A stretch of 64,000 nucleotides of DNA from Sipunculus nudus. Taxonomy: Eukaryota > Annelida > Sipuncula > Golfingiida > Sipunculidae. The stretch covers positions 42,326,456-42,390,455 of the forward strand of contig CM049318.1 in the NCBI GenBank assembly GCA_026874595.1, in the 5' to 3' direction. Below, one piece after another: positions 1 to 13,271 of the stretch; within the stretch, counting starts at the first letter, position 1, and every line of letters begins with the position of its first letter. Under the pieces are notes generated by a model. That model was not told the origin of the DNA. It was given only the letters and a program-made list of their open reading frames with translations, and made no database searches. Position numbers and translations under genes: made by a program.

Positions 1-369
1 ATTCAGGTTGATTACAAGGCCGCTGAAAGTGTTCAGCTCCATCACGTTTTAGCATTGCATTGACCATCCAAGGAAATTATGACTTAAAAACTAATAAAAC
101 ATGAAGTCTTTTGCATTAAATTAGGAGAAAGTTTTGGAACATATTACTGTGTACACCTTTTAAGTGGTCGAGCAGGCCCTTTTTACTTAGGATTCACTGT
201 AAATCCAAAAATTGGTATCAGTTTACTATAATATTTGCGTTATTGTTTTAAATATTTGTGAAATTAATGGTAATATTTTATTAGTTTAGATGACACTAGC
301 CTTTAATGCCAGTTGCATATATAGCACAGCTCTATAAGGTAACAAGACTATCATTTTTGTTGAAAATTG

Positions 370-1145
370 ATCAACTCCGTTACAGCTCTTAATTGTAACA
401 ATATTTTCCTGGATTTAGATAATGTTGGCATTTCTTTACTTTCTCAAGTATTTTATTGTCATTAAAGGAGAAATATGTTTTTATTGAATTCATATTGAAA
501 TGGTTAAATACCTAGTAGGTAGGCATTTAGCAAGTTCTTTCTCGCAACAATCCCGAGCTGAGTTGTTCAATTTAGCAGTAATTTACATTAATTGACTTTA
601 TGTGTTTAAAATAAACTTTATATGGTAAACTTTTGTTTACCGGTCAGGGTAACTTGTGTCGATATATTTTAGCATGATACAACTTGATAGTTATCTGTTT
701 ACTTTTTGTTCAAATGTGTTAAAAGTTTAGGTAAGAATATCTTAATAATTTAGTGCGTTATCAACTCCGTTACATTCCAGTCAGCGCAACATTTTAGCCA
801 AAAACTATATTCGACCGTTTTCCTCCAGACTTTTCAGAAGATAACGTTACAAACTATTGTCAAATGATGGACAATTTGTAGGAGATCAGTAATATTGAGC
901 GTATACCTGTCTCTTTTAGCAAGTTCTCTTCAATGCACTTTATGGGTCAAACATTTGTGTGCACTATCACCTTATTATTTAGCATTAATAAAAATGTCAG
1001 GAATAATTTTCATATCAAACTCTAGTGTTTATGATGATTGTGTACCATACTTTTGTAAAATCTACATACGTGACACATTCATTCTTCTTTTTTTACCGCA
1101 TTATTTTGTGATTTAAAAAAAAATAAACTGCTGTAACGGAGTTGA
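370..1145. repeat. Three copies of a 15-mer, one inverted, in AT-rich DNA
   Basis: ATCAACTCCGTTACA occurs at 370-384 and 760-774. Its reverse complement (14 of 15 bases) occurs at 1132-1145. The outer pair is inverted and shares a further GC after TTACA. The arrangement could be the subterminal repeats of a decayed DNA transposon, but no transposase remnant or target-site duplication is visible. The rest of 1-1150 is AT-rich with no convincing coding sequence. Confidence 0.5.
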
Positions 1146-1708
1146 CTTGCTGACTAAAGACTGCTATTCTTCTATTGTGGTAAAAAAGCAAGTATGGATA
1201 AACGTGCGCTGCTGATGGGAGTTTTTGACCTTTCATATATCCCGCTTGAAAAGGAAAGAAGAAAAAATGAATTTTGCAACAACTTTTTTCCCTCTGTTTG
1301 GGAACTCGAAATTGACCCCTATTCTGAGAATTACACACGTTCGTAGATGCAACTTGTATCACGACTCGAGTAGGCTTACCTGACCAATTATCCGATTGCC
1401 TACTGAGTTGGGTTGTCACGGCTAGACCGTGTCCAGCACTTCTTTCTTTCTGTGTATCAAAATATTTCTCGTTTACCATAAGTCATCGAGCAGACATGCA
1501 AATTACCTAGTATACCAATCAGGCCTACTTAAAAATTCACACTAATGGTCTAAAGACACGGTAGCGGCTTTCAATTTAAACCTGTCATTAATTCCAAGCC
1601 ATTCAGATGTCTAAATTTGTAACAGAAACCATTGTTTTTACTAAAAGAAAACAGTTCTAGGCACATTTAACAAAATATCGAAAACAATATAGATATTTGA
1701 AAACTGTA

Positions 1709-1769
1709 GCGCGATACGCAAAATGCGAATTACCGTATCGCGATATATCGATAATATCTCGCAGCCCTA
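1709..1769. repeat. Inverted repeat with a hAT-like end
   Basis: GCGATACG at about 1711-1718 pairs with CGTATCGC at 1734-1741 across a short loop. The block continues through CG-containing AT-rich sequence to GCAGCCCTA (1761-1769). Read on the minus strand this begins TAGGGCTGC, resembling the ends of some hAT-type elements. The second end was not found, so the class is a guess. Confidence 0.3.
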
Positions 1770-3280
1770 CTCAACACAAGTATCTCTTTTGCAAATATTA
1801 CATGCATACTGAGGTTTAAATTACCTAACTGCATTAAAACTTTGAAATGTATGAATAAAACCAATTTGAAAATCAAGTAAATGAAATATCGAGTATTTTA
1901 AACCATCTAAGTCTATAGAACGACTCATTAGTATGATGAACAACGACACAAACATCAAACGTATTTATAATGTAATGGTATTTTAACGCCAATATTGAAA
2001 AAAAAAATCATCGGAACTCTGTGGAAGTGCAAGAGACATTTATAATCATGTTATATCGAAGAATCCATTTCGATTTACGCAGTATACCCTATTTTGCATT
2101 TTCGTGGGATAGAGAATAATTGTAAAGGGTCAATATTCATCAGCACGTTAGGCCCCATGTTAAAATTCCCAGATATACCTACCCTCGTCAAGCTCATACT
2201 GTGTTTAATGAAAAAGGGAAATAACCGTTAGAAACTCTAAAGGTTCAAATAGATCATGACTATAGCACCACGGTATTGATATCTGAAGAATCATGTTCAA
2301 TTTTTGGTAATAGGAAATAGGGTGTTTTATATTTTTTTTCTAGCTTACAGCGTTTGATCAATCTTCGTTTCAGTATGGGATAAAATAAAAACCACTTAAA
2401 TATATCAATTTTGTCTGATTTCGCCTCGCTCCCCTGATCTCGTAAACCACCAGCAATTAAGAGCATATCTTCTTTGAACAAGGGCCACTGTGGCGTATTA
2501 TTATTTCTGGCGGCATTTAACGGTGTCTATATTCCCTGGATATTTTCCACTTGAACTTGCACGCTGAGCTCAATCGATACGAGCGGCAATTGACACGATG
2601 CTTGAAATTCCATCGGCGTTCGTTTCACCGGGGAGGCTGCGCGGTTCAATTCTCGCCTAGATATGGAATGCATACATGCCCCTAATAGTCCTCAATACAA
2701 CCTCTGTGTTTTGCTTATAATGTTGACTTTCATCCAAGTTATCGGGCCTTTTCGATGAAACCATTGTTGCGTGAAATGGATTCTGTCGCTGTGTCTGGCT
2801 GAAATAAGGTGCGAGTTGATATCAAGGGCCGTTTCAATGAACATGAATAACCGTTGATAAAAAAAATATCGGGTAGATATGTTTTGCCTTCTCCTGGTCT
2901 ACAATCTGAATCATTTCATCACCCGTGATTTATTTCACATCTGAGCCATGCTTCTGAGCTCGGGTACAGATATTTATTCCACTACAGTTTCAATACATTT
3001 GGGCAGAATAGTTCCTTATTTTATTGCATGTAAACATGTAGTCTTGAAACCTTATGTATTTACACAAATTTGAGGCAATCACTTTGAGTAAGCACATTTT
3101 GCTTTTTCTGCCCTGAACCTCGCTGTCAGTCATGCAGGGAGATACCAGCCATAGTTGTGACATAAGGTATGAATACAATTTGAATACAAATACTGAAAAA
3201 TGGTGGTGCACAGATCATGAATCTGAAAAAAGCACGCAAATCTGCGGGGGTTACGAATTTTATTCAGGGTGCTCGTACAT
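1770..3280. other. AT-rich intergenic sequence, nothing recognised
   Basis: Only short open frames are present (longest about 73 codons). They lack recognisable domains and overlap each other on both strands. No RNA gene or clear repeat was seen. Confidence 0.5.
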
Positions 3281-4965
3281 AGGGTGGCTTGGCATAGTTG
3301 TCAGGGACGTCAGTAGCCAGGCGATCAGACCAGTATGAAACCTGATAGTCAGGTACGCCGAACAGTATGAAATAGAGTGGTCAGGCACACTGACCAGTAA
3401 ATAACATGGAACCAGGGACTACTGAGGACTGCCCGGGACGGAGACCAGTATGAAACCCAGTAATCAGGGACGCCGACCAGTATGTATCCCAATAGTCAGG
3501 GACGCCGACCAGTATGTAACCCAGTAGTCAGGGACAATCACCAGTATGTAACCCAGAAGTCAGGGACGATGACCAGTATGTAACCCAGTAGTCAGAGACG
3601 ATGACCAGTATGTAACCCAGTAGTCAGAGACGATGACCAGTATGTAACCCAGTAGTCAGGGACGCCGACCAGTATGTAACCCAATAGTCAGGGACGCCGA
3701 CCAGTATGTAACCCAGAAGTCAGGGACGATGACCAGTATGTAACCCAGTAGTCAGGGACGCCGACCAGTATGTAACCCAGAAGTCAGGGACGATTACCAG
3801 TATGTAACCCAGTAGTCAGGGACGAAAACCAGTATGTAACCCAGTAGTCAGGGACGATGACCAGTATGTAACCTAGAAGTCAGGGACGATGACCAGTATG
3901 TAACCCAGTAGTCAGGGACGATGACCAGTATGTAACCCAGTAATCAGATACGATGACCAGTATGTAACCCAGTAGTCAGGGACACGGACCAGCATAAAAC
4001 CTGGTAGTCAGGGACGGCGAACAATATGAAATAGAGTTTTCAGGGACGTCAACCAGTATGAAACCCAGTAGTCGGGGACGCCAACCAGTATGTAACCAAG
4101 TTGTCAGGGACACCGACCAGTGTGCAACCCAGTTGTCAGAGACGCCGACTAGCATGAAACCGATTAGTCAGGGACGGTGACCAGTATGAAACATGGTAGT
4201 CAGGGACGCCGACCAGTATGAAACCTGATAGTCAGGTACGCCGAACAGTATGAAACATGGTAGTCAGGGACGCCGACCAGTATGAAACATGGTAGTAATG
4301 GACGGCGACATTGATGAAACTTGGTAGCCAGGCAACTAGACAAGTATGAAACATGAGAGTCAGGGACGCCGAACAGTATGAAACATGGTAGTCAGGGACG
4401 ATGACCAGTATGAAACATGGTAGTCAGGGACGATGACCAGTATGAAACATGGTAGTCAGGGACGCCGACCAGTATGAAACATGGTAGTAATGGACGGCGA
4501 CATGTATGAAACTTGGTAGCCAGGCAACTAGACAAGTATGAAACATGAGAGTCAGGGACGCCGAACAGTATGAAGCCGCGTAGCCAGGCACAACGACCAG
4601 TATAAAACCGAATAGTCAAGGACGCCGACCAGTGTGACAAATGGTAGTCATGGACAGCGAAAAGTGCGAAACAGGGTAGTCAGGAACGCCGACTAGTATG
4701 AAACCGATTAGTCAGGGACGCCGACTAGTATGAAACCGATTAGTCAGGGACGCTGACCAGTATGAAACATGGTAGTCAGGGACGCCGACCAGTATGAAAC
4801 ATGGTAGTCAAGGACGCCGACCAGTATGAAACATGGTAGTCAAGGACGCTGACCAGTATGAAACATGGTAGTCAGGGACGATGACCAGAATGAAACATGG
4901 TAGTCAGGGACGCCGACCATTGTGAAACATGGTAGTGAGGAACGCCGACCAATATAAACCAAGTA
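3281..4965. repeat. 32-bp minisatellite array
   Basis: About 53 tandem copies of a 32-bp unit carry the core CAGGGACG, CCGACCAGTATG and AACCCAGTAGT. The period is directly readable, for example GACGCCGACC at 3661 and again at 3693. The left half carries mainly the TGTAACCCAGTAGT variant and the right half the TGAAACATGGTAGT variant. A block with the odd GGTAGTAATGG variant recurs at 4291 and 4483, exactly six units (192 bp) apart, showing segmental duplication. The edges are more divergent than the middle. Confidence 0.93.
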
Positions 4966-6905
4966 GGTGTAACAATTAATGGCAACAGGTTTTGTAAAGT
5001 TACTTAGGGGTCAACAGAGAGATGTGTGTTAATTAGAAAATTAAATAATATTTTGGAGTTTAATATAATAGTTGAACTCACAGGCAAACTTGATTTTAAG
5101 CAAACATGACCTTTTACCTAGGGATAAGGCTAATACACCTAAAAAAATCGAGACATCAATTTTTCTAATTGCGAGTTCAATTAGAATAAATCTAAAACGG
5201 CTTTAATTGCGATGCAATTACGTTGCGATTAACATACGAATATTTTGCAGTGCCCCCTGCACTATAACCGCGATTTTGATATGGCTTAAGTGAAACTCGG
5301 AAAATCAGTTACTGCTGATCAAATTAGAAATATCATATCATTTCAAGTTGAAATGGGTCTTGATTAAGTATTATTAACCCTTCAACGCAGCTAAACGACA
5401 TTTGGTAAGCTCAAGGGCACAGTATGATGTAGCCTCTAGTGAACTGGCGTATCCCCCTGACTTGCAGCAAAGTAATAACGTAACTTGCAGGTGTGCCTGG
5501 CTACCATCAGATGAATTTAGTTTATTTATCCATGGGCGGTTAAAGTTGTTTTGCTTATACAGATCCGATGTAACAGCTAGATTTGCGTGTAAGTGTATAT
5601 ATCGTTTTTTGTTGTCTGTCCAGATAGCATCAGTTTAACGACCAAGGTCTGCTCTCTCGTGGAAGCCAGAACAACAAAAAATCTCCCACTCCGTCTATCT
5701 CTGTGTGCTCGGTTTTTGTTTCCTATTGTTAAGTGCTTCGCTAAGGGAGACAATCTAATCTTAATGCTTAACTAAACAGTCCGTACCTTACATCATGGTC
5801 GTTGAGACGCCAAGCTTGTTTTTAATGTTAACGGCTTATGCTCTCAGTTTTAACAAGTTAAAGGTGATTGTACAAGGTTCGGCCTCTTCAATTGCAGGAT
5901 CAAATTCCCCTGTTAGCATACCTTTGCTCTCTAATAATCCCTGATGATTTGATATAAAATGATCTATTTTTTCAAGAACAATGCTTTCAATATCTACATA
6001 GAAGCATTGGGTCTTTCTTGGTGAACCTAGACATCGACTCTGAGGGTTTGTATCGCATGCACTGAGGTAGTGTGTGGTAGCGTTGTCCGCTCCCGAAGTC
6101 TGAATAATGTTCAGCCATATGCGGCGAACTTAATATGACTTTCACAAAACTCCTGAACCTGTAATACAGCACTGTTCTGAAAACTAGAAATATGCATTCT
6201 GCATTTGGTAATTATAATGCATTATCACTACAATTAAAGCAGAACTGTGCATTTTAATCCTTCGACACCTTTTCCACGCAGTCGCATCGGTGGGCTTACA
6301 TGGAATCCAGTAGATGTTGTCTGATGCTCGTTAAACTAAATCCAAAGAGGTCCTGGCGTGTAAAGCATGGTAGATGTCAGGTGTATACTGACAGCTTGTA
6401 ATTTATGTTTTGGGAAGTGACGATACACCAACACACGTCCGCCTTCAGCCTTCTCTTACATCACATTCGCATGCAAGTGATGTTAGCGTTAGTTGATGCC
6501 GTATTATTTCCTTGGCCTTGATAAACAATTTTCAGCAAAATAGGCAGACGTTAGGACAAAATAAAGCTCTCATGAATCCCACTAAGCTTGCATGTAAAAT
6601 ACATTAGAGAAATTTGTGCTGTCTGCTTTCATTGGACGGAATATTAATCATTGAGGGGTCGGTGCTGGGCTTCTGTTGTCATCTCTATTTTCAGTTTCGC
6701 TTTATCAACCATGAAAAAGAGCATTTTACATTTTAAGATGTAAATTCTTATATGTGCACTCAAGGTTTGATTTTTGTGTGTTTATCCTCTTTCCAGATAT
6801 TGCCTCCTATAAAGAGCCAGAAGGAAAAGTCTGATTTCAAGAATTTGTGTGTTTAAAAAATATATTGCAATCTATTTGAAACAGTTATTTATCATGAGAT
6901 CACGC
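4966..6905. other. Intergenic sequence between two arrays, nothing recognised
   Basis: Open frames are at most 78 codons with no recognisable product. A B-box-like string near 5898 (GGATCAAATTCCC) has no matching A box or cloverleaf, so no tRNA is called. Confidence 0.5.
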
Positions 6906-9900
6906 CACGTGACCAGTTATTACATATCTCTTGGTTGATTACATGACGGTCGGTTCGTCTTCTATCCACGTTGATGATTTATTACATATCTCTTGGTTGA
7001 TTACATGATTGGTCGGTTCGTCTTCTAGCCACGGTGACGATTTATTACATATCTCTTGGTTGACTACGTGATTGGTCGAATCGTCCTCTAGCCACGATGG
7101 CGATTCATTACATATCTCTTGGTTGATTACATGATTGGTCGGTTCGTCTTCTAAACATGGTGCCGAGTTATTACATATCTCTTGGTTGATTACATGATTG
7201 GACGGTTCGTCCTATAGCCACGGTGACGAGGTATGATCTTTCTCTTGGTTGATTACATGATTGGTCGGTTCGTCTTCTAGCCACGGTGACTTTTTTTACA
7301 TATCTCTGGGTTGACTAAATGATTGGTCGGTTCGTCCTTTAGCCACGGTAACGAGTTAAGATCTTTCTCTTGATTGATTACATGATAAGTCGGTTCGACT
7401 TCTAGCCACGGTGACGAGTTATGATCTTTCTCTTGGTTGATTACATGATTGGTCGGTTCGTCCTATAGCCACGGTGACGAGTTATGATCTTTCTCTTGGT
7501 TGATAACATGATTGTTCGGTTCGTCCTATAGCCACTGTGACGAGTTATGATCTTTCTCTTGGTTGATAACATGATTGTTCGGTTCGTCCTATAGCCACTG
7601 TGACGAGTTATGATCTTTCTCTTGGTTTATAACATGATTGTTCGGTTCGTCCTATAGCTACTGTGACTAGTTATGATCTTTCTCTTGGTTTATAACATGA
7701 TTGTTCGGTTCGTCCTATAGCCACGGTGACGAGTTATGATTTTTCTCTTGGTTAATTACATGATTGTTCGGTTCGTCCTATAGCCACTGTGACGAGTTAT
7801 GATCTTTCTCTTGGTTGATAACATGATTGTTCGGTTCGTCCTATAGCCACTGTGACGAGTTATGATCTTTCTCTTGGTTGATAACATGATTGTTCGGTTC
7901 GTCCTATAGCCATGGTGACGAGTTATGATCTTTCTCTTGGTTGATAACATGATTGTACGATTCGTCCTATAGCCACGGTGACGAGTTATGATCTTTCTCT
8001 TGGTTGATAACATGATTGTTCGGTTCGTCCTATAGCCACGGTGACGAGTTATGATCTTTCTCTTGGTTGATAACATGATTGTTCGGTTCGTCCTATAGCC
8101 ACTGTGACGAGTTATGATTTTTCTCTTGGTTGATAACATGATTGTTCGGTTCGTCCTATGGCCACTGTGACGAGTTATGATCTTTCTCTTGGTTGATTAC
8201 ATGATTGGTCGGTTCGTCCTATAGCCACTAAGACGAATTATGATCTTTCTCTTGGTTGATTACATGATTGGTCGGTTCGTCCTATAGCTTCTGTGACAAG
8301 TTATGATCTTTCTCTTGGTTGATAACATGATTGGTCGGTTCGTCCTATAGCCACGTTGACGAGTTATGATCTTTCCCTTTGTTGATTACATGATTGTTCG
8401 GTTCGTCCTATAGCCACGGTGACGAGTTATGATCTTTCCCTTTGTTTATTACATGATTGTTCGGTTCGTCCTATAGCCACGGTGACGAGTTATGATCTTT
8501 CTCTTGGTTGATAACATGATTGTTCGGTTCGTCCTATAGCCACGGTGACGAATTATGATTTTTCTCTTGGTTGATAACATGATTGTTCGGTTCGTCCTAT
8601 AGCCACGGTGACGAGTTATGATCTTTCTCTTGGTTGATAACATGATTGTTCGGTTCGTCCTATAGCCACGGTGACGAGTTATGATCTTTCCCTTTGTTTA
8701 TTACATGATTGTTCGGTTCGTCCTATAGCCACGGTGACTAGTTATGATCTTTCTCTTGGTTGATAACATGATTGGTCGGTTCGTCCTATAGCCACGGTGA
8801 CGAGTTATGATCTTTCCCTTTGTTGATTACATGATTGTTCGGTTCGTCCTATAGCCACGGTGACGAGTTATGATCTTTCCCTTGGTTGATAACATGATTG
8901 TTCGGTTCGTCCTATAGCCATGGTGACGAGTTATGATCTTTCTCTTGGTTGATAACATGATTGTACGATTCGTCCTATAGCCACGGTGACGAGTTATGAT
9001 CTTTCTCTTGGTTGATAACATGATTGTTCGGTTCGTCCTATAGCCACGGTGACGAATTATGATTTTTCTCTTAGTTGATAACATGATTGTTCGGTTCGTC
9101 CTATAGCCACGGTGACGAGTTATGATCTTTCTCTTGGTTGATAACATGATTGTTCGGTTCGTCCTATAGCCACGGTGACGAGTTATGATCTTTCCCTTTG
9201 TGTATTACATGATTGTTCGGTTCGTCCTATAGCCACGGTGACGAGTTATGATCTTTCTCTTGGTTGATAACATGATTGTTCGGTTCGTCCTATAGCCACT
9301 AAGACGAATTATGATCTTTCTCTTGGTTGATTACATGATTGGTCGGTTCGTCCTATAGCTTCTGTGACAAGTTATGATCTTTCTCTTGGTTGATAACATG
9401 ATTGGTCGGTTCGTCCTATAGCCACGGTGACGAGTTATGATCTTTCCCTTTGTTGATTACATGATTGTTCGGTTCGTCCTATAGCCACGGTGACGAGTTA
9501 TGATCTTTCCCTTTGTTTATTACATGATTGTTCGGTTCGTCCTATAGCCACGGTGACGAGTTATGATCTTTCTCTTGGTTGATAACATGATTGTTCGGTT
9601 CGTCCTATAGCCACGGTGACGAATTATGATTTTTCTCTTGGTTGATAACATGATTGTTCGGTTCGTCCTATAGCCACGGTGACGAGTTATGATCTTTCTC
9701 TTGGTTGATAACATGATTGTTCGGTTCGTCCTATAGCCACGGTGACGAGTTATGATCTTTCCCTTTGTTTATTACATGATTGTTCGGTTCGTCCTATAGC
9801 CACGGTGACTAGTTATGATCTTTCTCTTGGTTGATAACATGATTGGTCGGTTCGTCCTATAGCCACGGTGACGAGTTATGATCTTTCCCTTTGTTGATTA

Positions 9901-12585
9901 CATGATTGTTCGGTTCGTCCTATAGCCACGGTGACGAGTTATGATCTTTCCCTTGGTTGATAACATGATTGTTCGGTTCGTCCTATAGCAATGGTGACGA
10001 GTTATGATCTTTCTCTTGGTTGATAACATGATTGTACGATTCGTCCTATAGCCACGGTGACGAGTTATGATCTTTCTCTTGGTTGATAACATGATTGTTC
10101 GGTTCGTCCTATAGCCACGGTGACGAGTTATGATCTTTCTCTTGGTTGATAACATGATTGTTCGGTTCGTCCTATAGCCACTGTGACGAGTAATGATTTT
10201 TCTCTTGGTTGATAACATGATTGTTCGGTTCGTCCTATGGCCACTGTGACGAGTTATGATCTTTCTCTTGGTTGATTACATGATTGGTCGGTTCGTCCTA
10301 TAGCCACTAAGACGAATTATGATCTTTCTCTTGGTTGATTACATGATAGGTCGGTTCGTCCTATAGCTACTGTGACAAGTTATGATCTTTCTCTTGGTTG
10401 ATAACATGATTGGTCGGTTCGTCCTATAGCCACGGTGACGAGTTATGATCTTTCCCTTTGTTGATTACATGATTGTTCGGTTCGTCCTATAGCCACGGTG
10501 ACGAGTTATGATCTTTCCCTTTGTTTATTACATGATTGTTCGGTTCGTCCTATAGCCACGGTGACGAGTTATGATCTTTCTCTTGGTTGATAACATGATT
10601 GTTCGGTTCGTCCTATAGCCACGGTGACGAGTTATGATTTTTCTCTTGGTTGATAACATGATTGTTCGGTTCGTCCTATAGCCACGGTGACGAGTTATGA
10701 TCTTTCTCTTGGTTGATAACATGATTGTTCGGTTCGTCCTATAGCCACGGTGACGAGTTATGATCTTTCCCTTTGTTTATTACATGATTGTTCGGTTCGT
10801 CCTATAGCCACGGTGACGAGTTATGATCTTTCTCTTGGTTGATAACATGATTGGTCGGTTCGTCCTATAGCCACGGTGACGAGTTATGATCTTTCCCTTT
10901 GTTGATTACATGATTGTTCGGTTCGTCCTATAGCCACGGTGACGAGTTATGATCTTTCCCTTTGTTTATTACATGATTGTTCGTTTCGTCCTATAGCCAC
11001 GGTGACGAGTTATGATCTTTCTCTTGGTTGATAACATGATTGTTCGGTTCGTCCTATAGCCACGGTGACGAGTTATGATCTTTCTCTTGGTTGATAACAT
11101 GATTGTTCGGTTCGTCCTATAGCCACGGTGACGAGTTATGATCTTTCTCTTGGTTGATAACATGGTTGTTCGGTTCGTCCTATAGCCACTGTGACGAGTT
11201 ATGATTTTTCTCTTGGTTGATTACATGATTGGTCGGTTCGTCCTATAGCCACGTTGACGAGTTATGATCTTTCTCTTGGTTGATTACATGATTGCTCGGT
11301 TCACCCTATAGCCACTAAGACGAATTATGATCTTTCTCTTGGTTGTTTGCATGATTGGTCGGTTCGACTTCTAGCCACTGTGACGAGTTATGATCTTTCT
11401 CTTGGTTGATAACATGATTGGTCGGTTCGTCTTATAGCCACTGTGACGAGTTATAATTTTTCTCTTGGTTGATTACATGATTGTTCGGTTCGTCCTATAG
11501 CCACTGTGACGAGTAATGATCTTTCTCTTGGTTGATTACATGATTGGTCGGTTCGTCTTATAGCCACTGTGACGAGTTATGATCTTTCTCTTGGTTAATT
11601 ACATGATTGTTCGGTTTGTCCTATAGCCACTGTGACGAGTAATGATCTTTCTCTTGGTTGATTACATGATTGTTCGGTTCGACTTCTAGCCACGGTGACA
11701 AGTTATGATCTTTCTCTTGGTTGATTACATGATTGGTCGGTTCGTCCTATAGCCACGGTGACGAGTTATGATTTTTCTCTTGGTTAATTACATGATTGGT
11801 CGGTTCGTCCTATAGCCACTGTGACGAATTATGATCTTTCTCTTGGTTGATTACATGATTGGTCGGTTCGTCCTATAACCACTGTGACGAGTTATGATCT
11901 TTCTCTTGGTTGATTACATGATTGGTCGGTTCGTCCTATAGCCACGGTGACGAGTTATGATTTTTCTCTTGGTTGATTACATGATTGGTCGGTTCGTCCT
12001 ATAGCCACGGTGACGAGTTATGATCTTTCTCTTGGTTAATAACATGATTGGTCGGTTCGTCCTATAGCCACGGTGACGAGTTATGATTTTTCTCTTGGTT
12101 GATTACATGATTGGTCGGTTCGTCCTATAGCCACGGTGACGAGTTATGATCTTTCTCTTGGTTGATTACATGATTAGTCGGTTCGTCCTATAGCCATTTG
12201 ACGAGTTATGATCTTTCTCTTGGCTGATAACATGATTGGTCGGTTCGTCTTCTAGACACGGCGACAAGTTATGATTTTTCTCTTGGTTGATTACATGATT
12301 GGTCCGTTCGTCCTATAGCCAAGGTGACGAGTTATGATCTTTCTCTTAGTTGCAGGGGCGGATCCAGGAGTTAGGAAAAGGGGGGGGGGTCCAACCCAGG
12401 AGACCAATGAAAATCCTAAAAAAAGGTCATCAGGTCTGGAAAAGGGGGTCCAGGCCGCAAAATTACGTCTAAAACCTCGTAAAAAAGGTTGTTTCGGGTG
12501 AAAAAGGGGGGTCCGGACCCCCTGGAACCCCCCCCCCCCCCCGGATCCGCTTCTGGGTTGATACGATGATTGGTCGGTTCATCGT
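6906..12585. repeat. 63-bp minisatellite array, about 86 copies
   Basis: The unit contains TTATGATCTTTCTCTTGG, then TTGATAACATGATTG, then TCGGTTCGTCCTATAGCC and ACGGTGACGAG. The left edge (6906-7400) and right end (11200-12350) are diverse; the centre is homogenised. Blocks recur at 1071 bp (17 units: 8449 and 9520; 8827 and 9898), then at 1008 bp (9520 and 10528) and 441 bp (10528 and 10969). The period is a multiple of three, so the minus strand has open stretches with a basic 21-residue repeat starting MLSTKRKIITRH, up to 127 residues (7756-8139). These frames depend on one base (GATAACATG instead of GATTACATG) and are probably not genes. A 203-bp transposon splits the array near its right end. 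Confidence 0.95.
12353..12555. mobile_element. Short non-autonomous inverted-repeat transposon (hAT-like MITE)
   Basis: The left end CAGGGGCGGATCCAGG and the reverse complement of the right end, CAGAAGCGGATCCGGG, match at 13 of 16 positions. Inside the left end is a run of 10 G (12380-12389) and near the right end a complementary run of 15 C (12528-12542), extending the potential fold-back. It interrupts a 63-bp minisatellite unit. The bases AGTTG before it and GGTTG after it look like a short, slightly decayed target duplication. There is no coding capacity. CAGGGG-type ends fit hAT elements, but the expected 8-bp duplication is not clear. Confidence 0.75.
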
Positions 12586-13271
12586 CGTTATCATCAGTGC
12601 TTTGTACAAGTATTAAAAGTATTATTTGTACAATTCTGTTCATAGACTTTGGTTAGGCGTTCAACATCATTCAACCACATATCATAGTAACTAAGTTGTT
12701 ATGGCTCAGTTTATCAGAAAATGCTTGTAGGCGAGTGCTCGACGTTCTTCAGATCGAAAACAAAGTGTTACAGTTGAAAGTGCAGTTCCTCCATGCTTTA
12801 GTAGCTTAACGGCCGCCCCACACAGGTGTTTTTTTATTACCTGTATCATTTAATCTGTACACAAATTCCTTTCTTTACTAATTCAAGATGTGACATTTTA
12901 AATACGCGGATGACTCTGGCATTCACGACAGAATCTCACATTTTTATAAATCAGGCTACCGCCAAGAAATAGCAAACGCTATCACATTGTGTGATAAATA
13001 TCTTCTTTTACTTAATATGAACAAAACTAAGGAGATTTTAATTAAACCTAACAATAAACTTAAGTGCCATTATAAAGACTTTTACTGTTAAACTGTTTTA
13101 CTGTAGTTAAATGCTAAAAATATTTAAATATATTCTCTAGTCGAGACCAACGTTATGGAGGGAATTTTGTTTCGGTGAAAAGTAACATTCGCTTACTGTG
13201 ATTTCGAGAAAAAAGCGTAGTCTGTATTGTTTACTGAATAAGGTAGGCTTTGAATGTGTGTCTTGAAAAGG
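12586..13271. other. AT-rich spacer, nothing recognised
   Basis: This stretch lies between the 63-bp and 19-bp arrays. No ORF, RNA gene or repeat could be supported. Confidence 0.5.

Noticed and set aside
5850-5930. tRNA or tRNA-derived SINE
   Set aside because: Only a weak B-box-like string was found; no A box at the right distance and no cloverleaf.
7756-8139. 127-codon minus-strand ORF and its relatives at 8449, 8827, 9520, 9898, 10528 and 10969 as genes
   Set aside because: They are the 63-bp minisatellite read in a phase that happens to lack stops; they start and end wherever the GATTACATG or GTTTATTACATG variant occurs.
6906-12585. CRISPR-like array
   Set aside because: Repeats are contiguous, with no unique spacers, and the context is a eukaryotic genome. 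The same applies to the other arrays.
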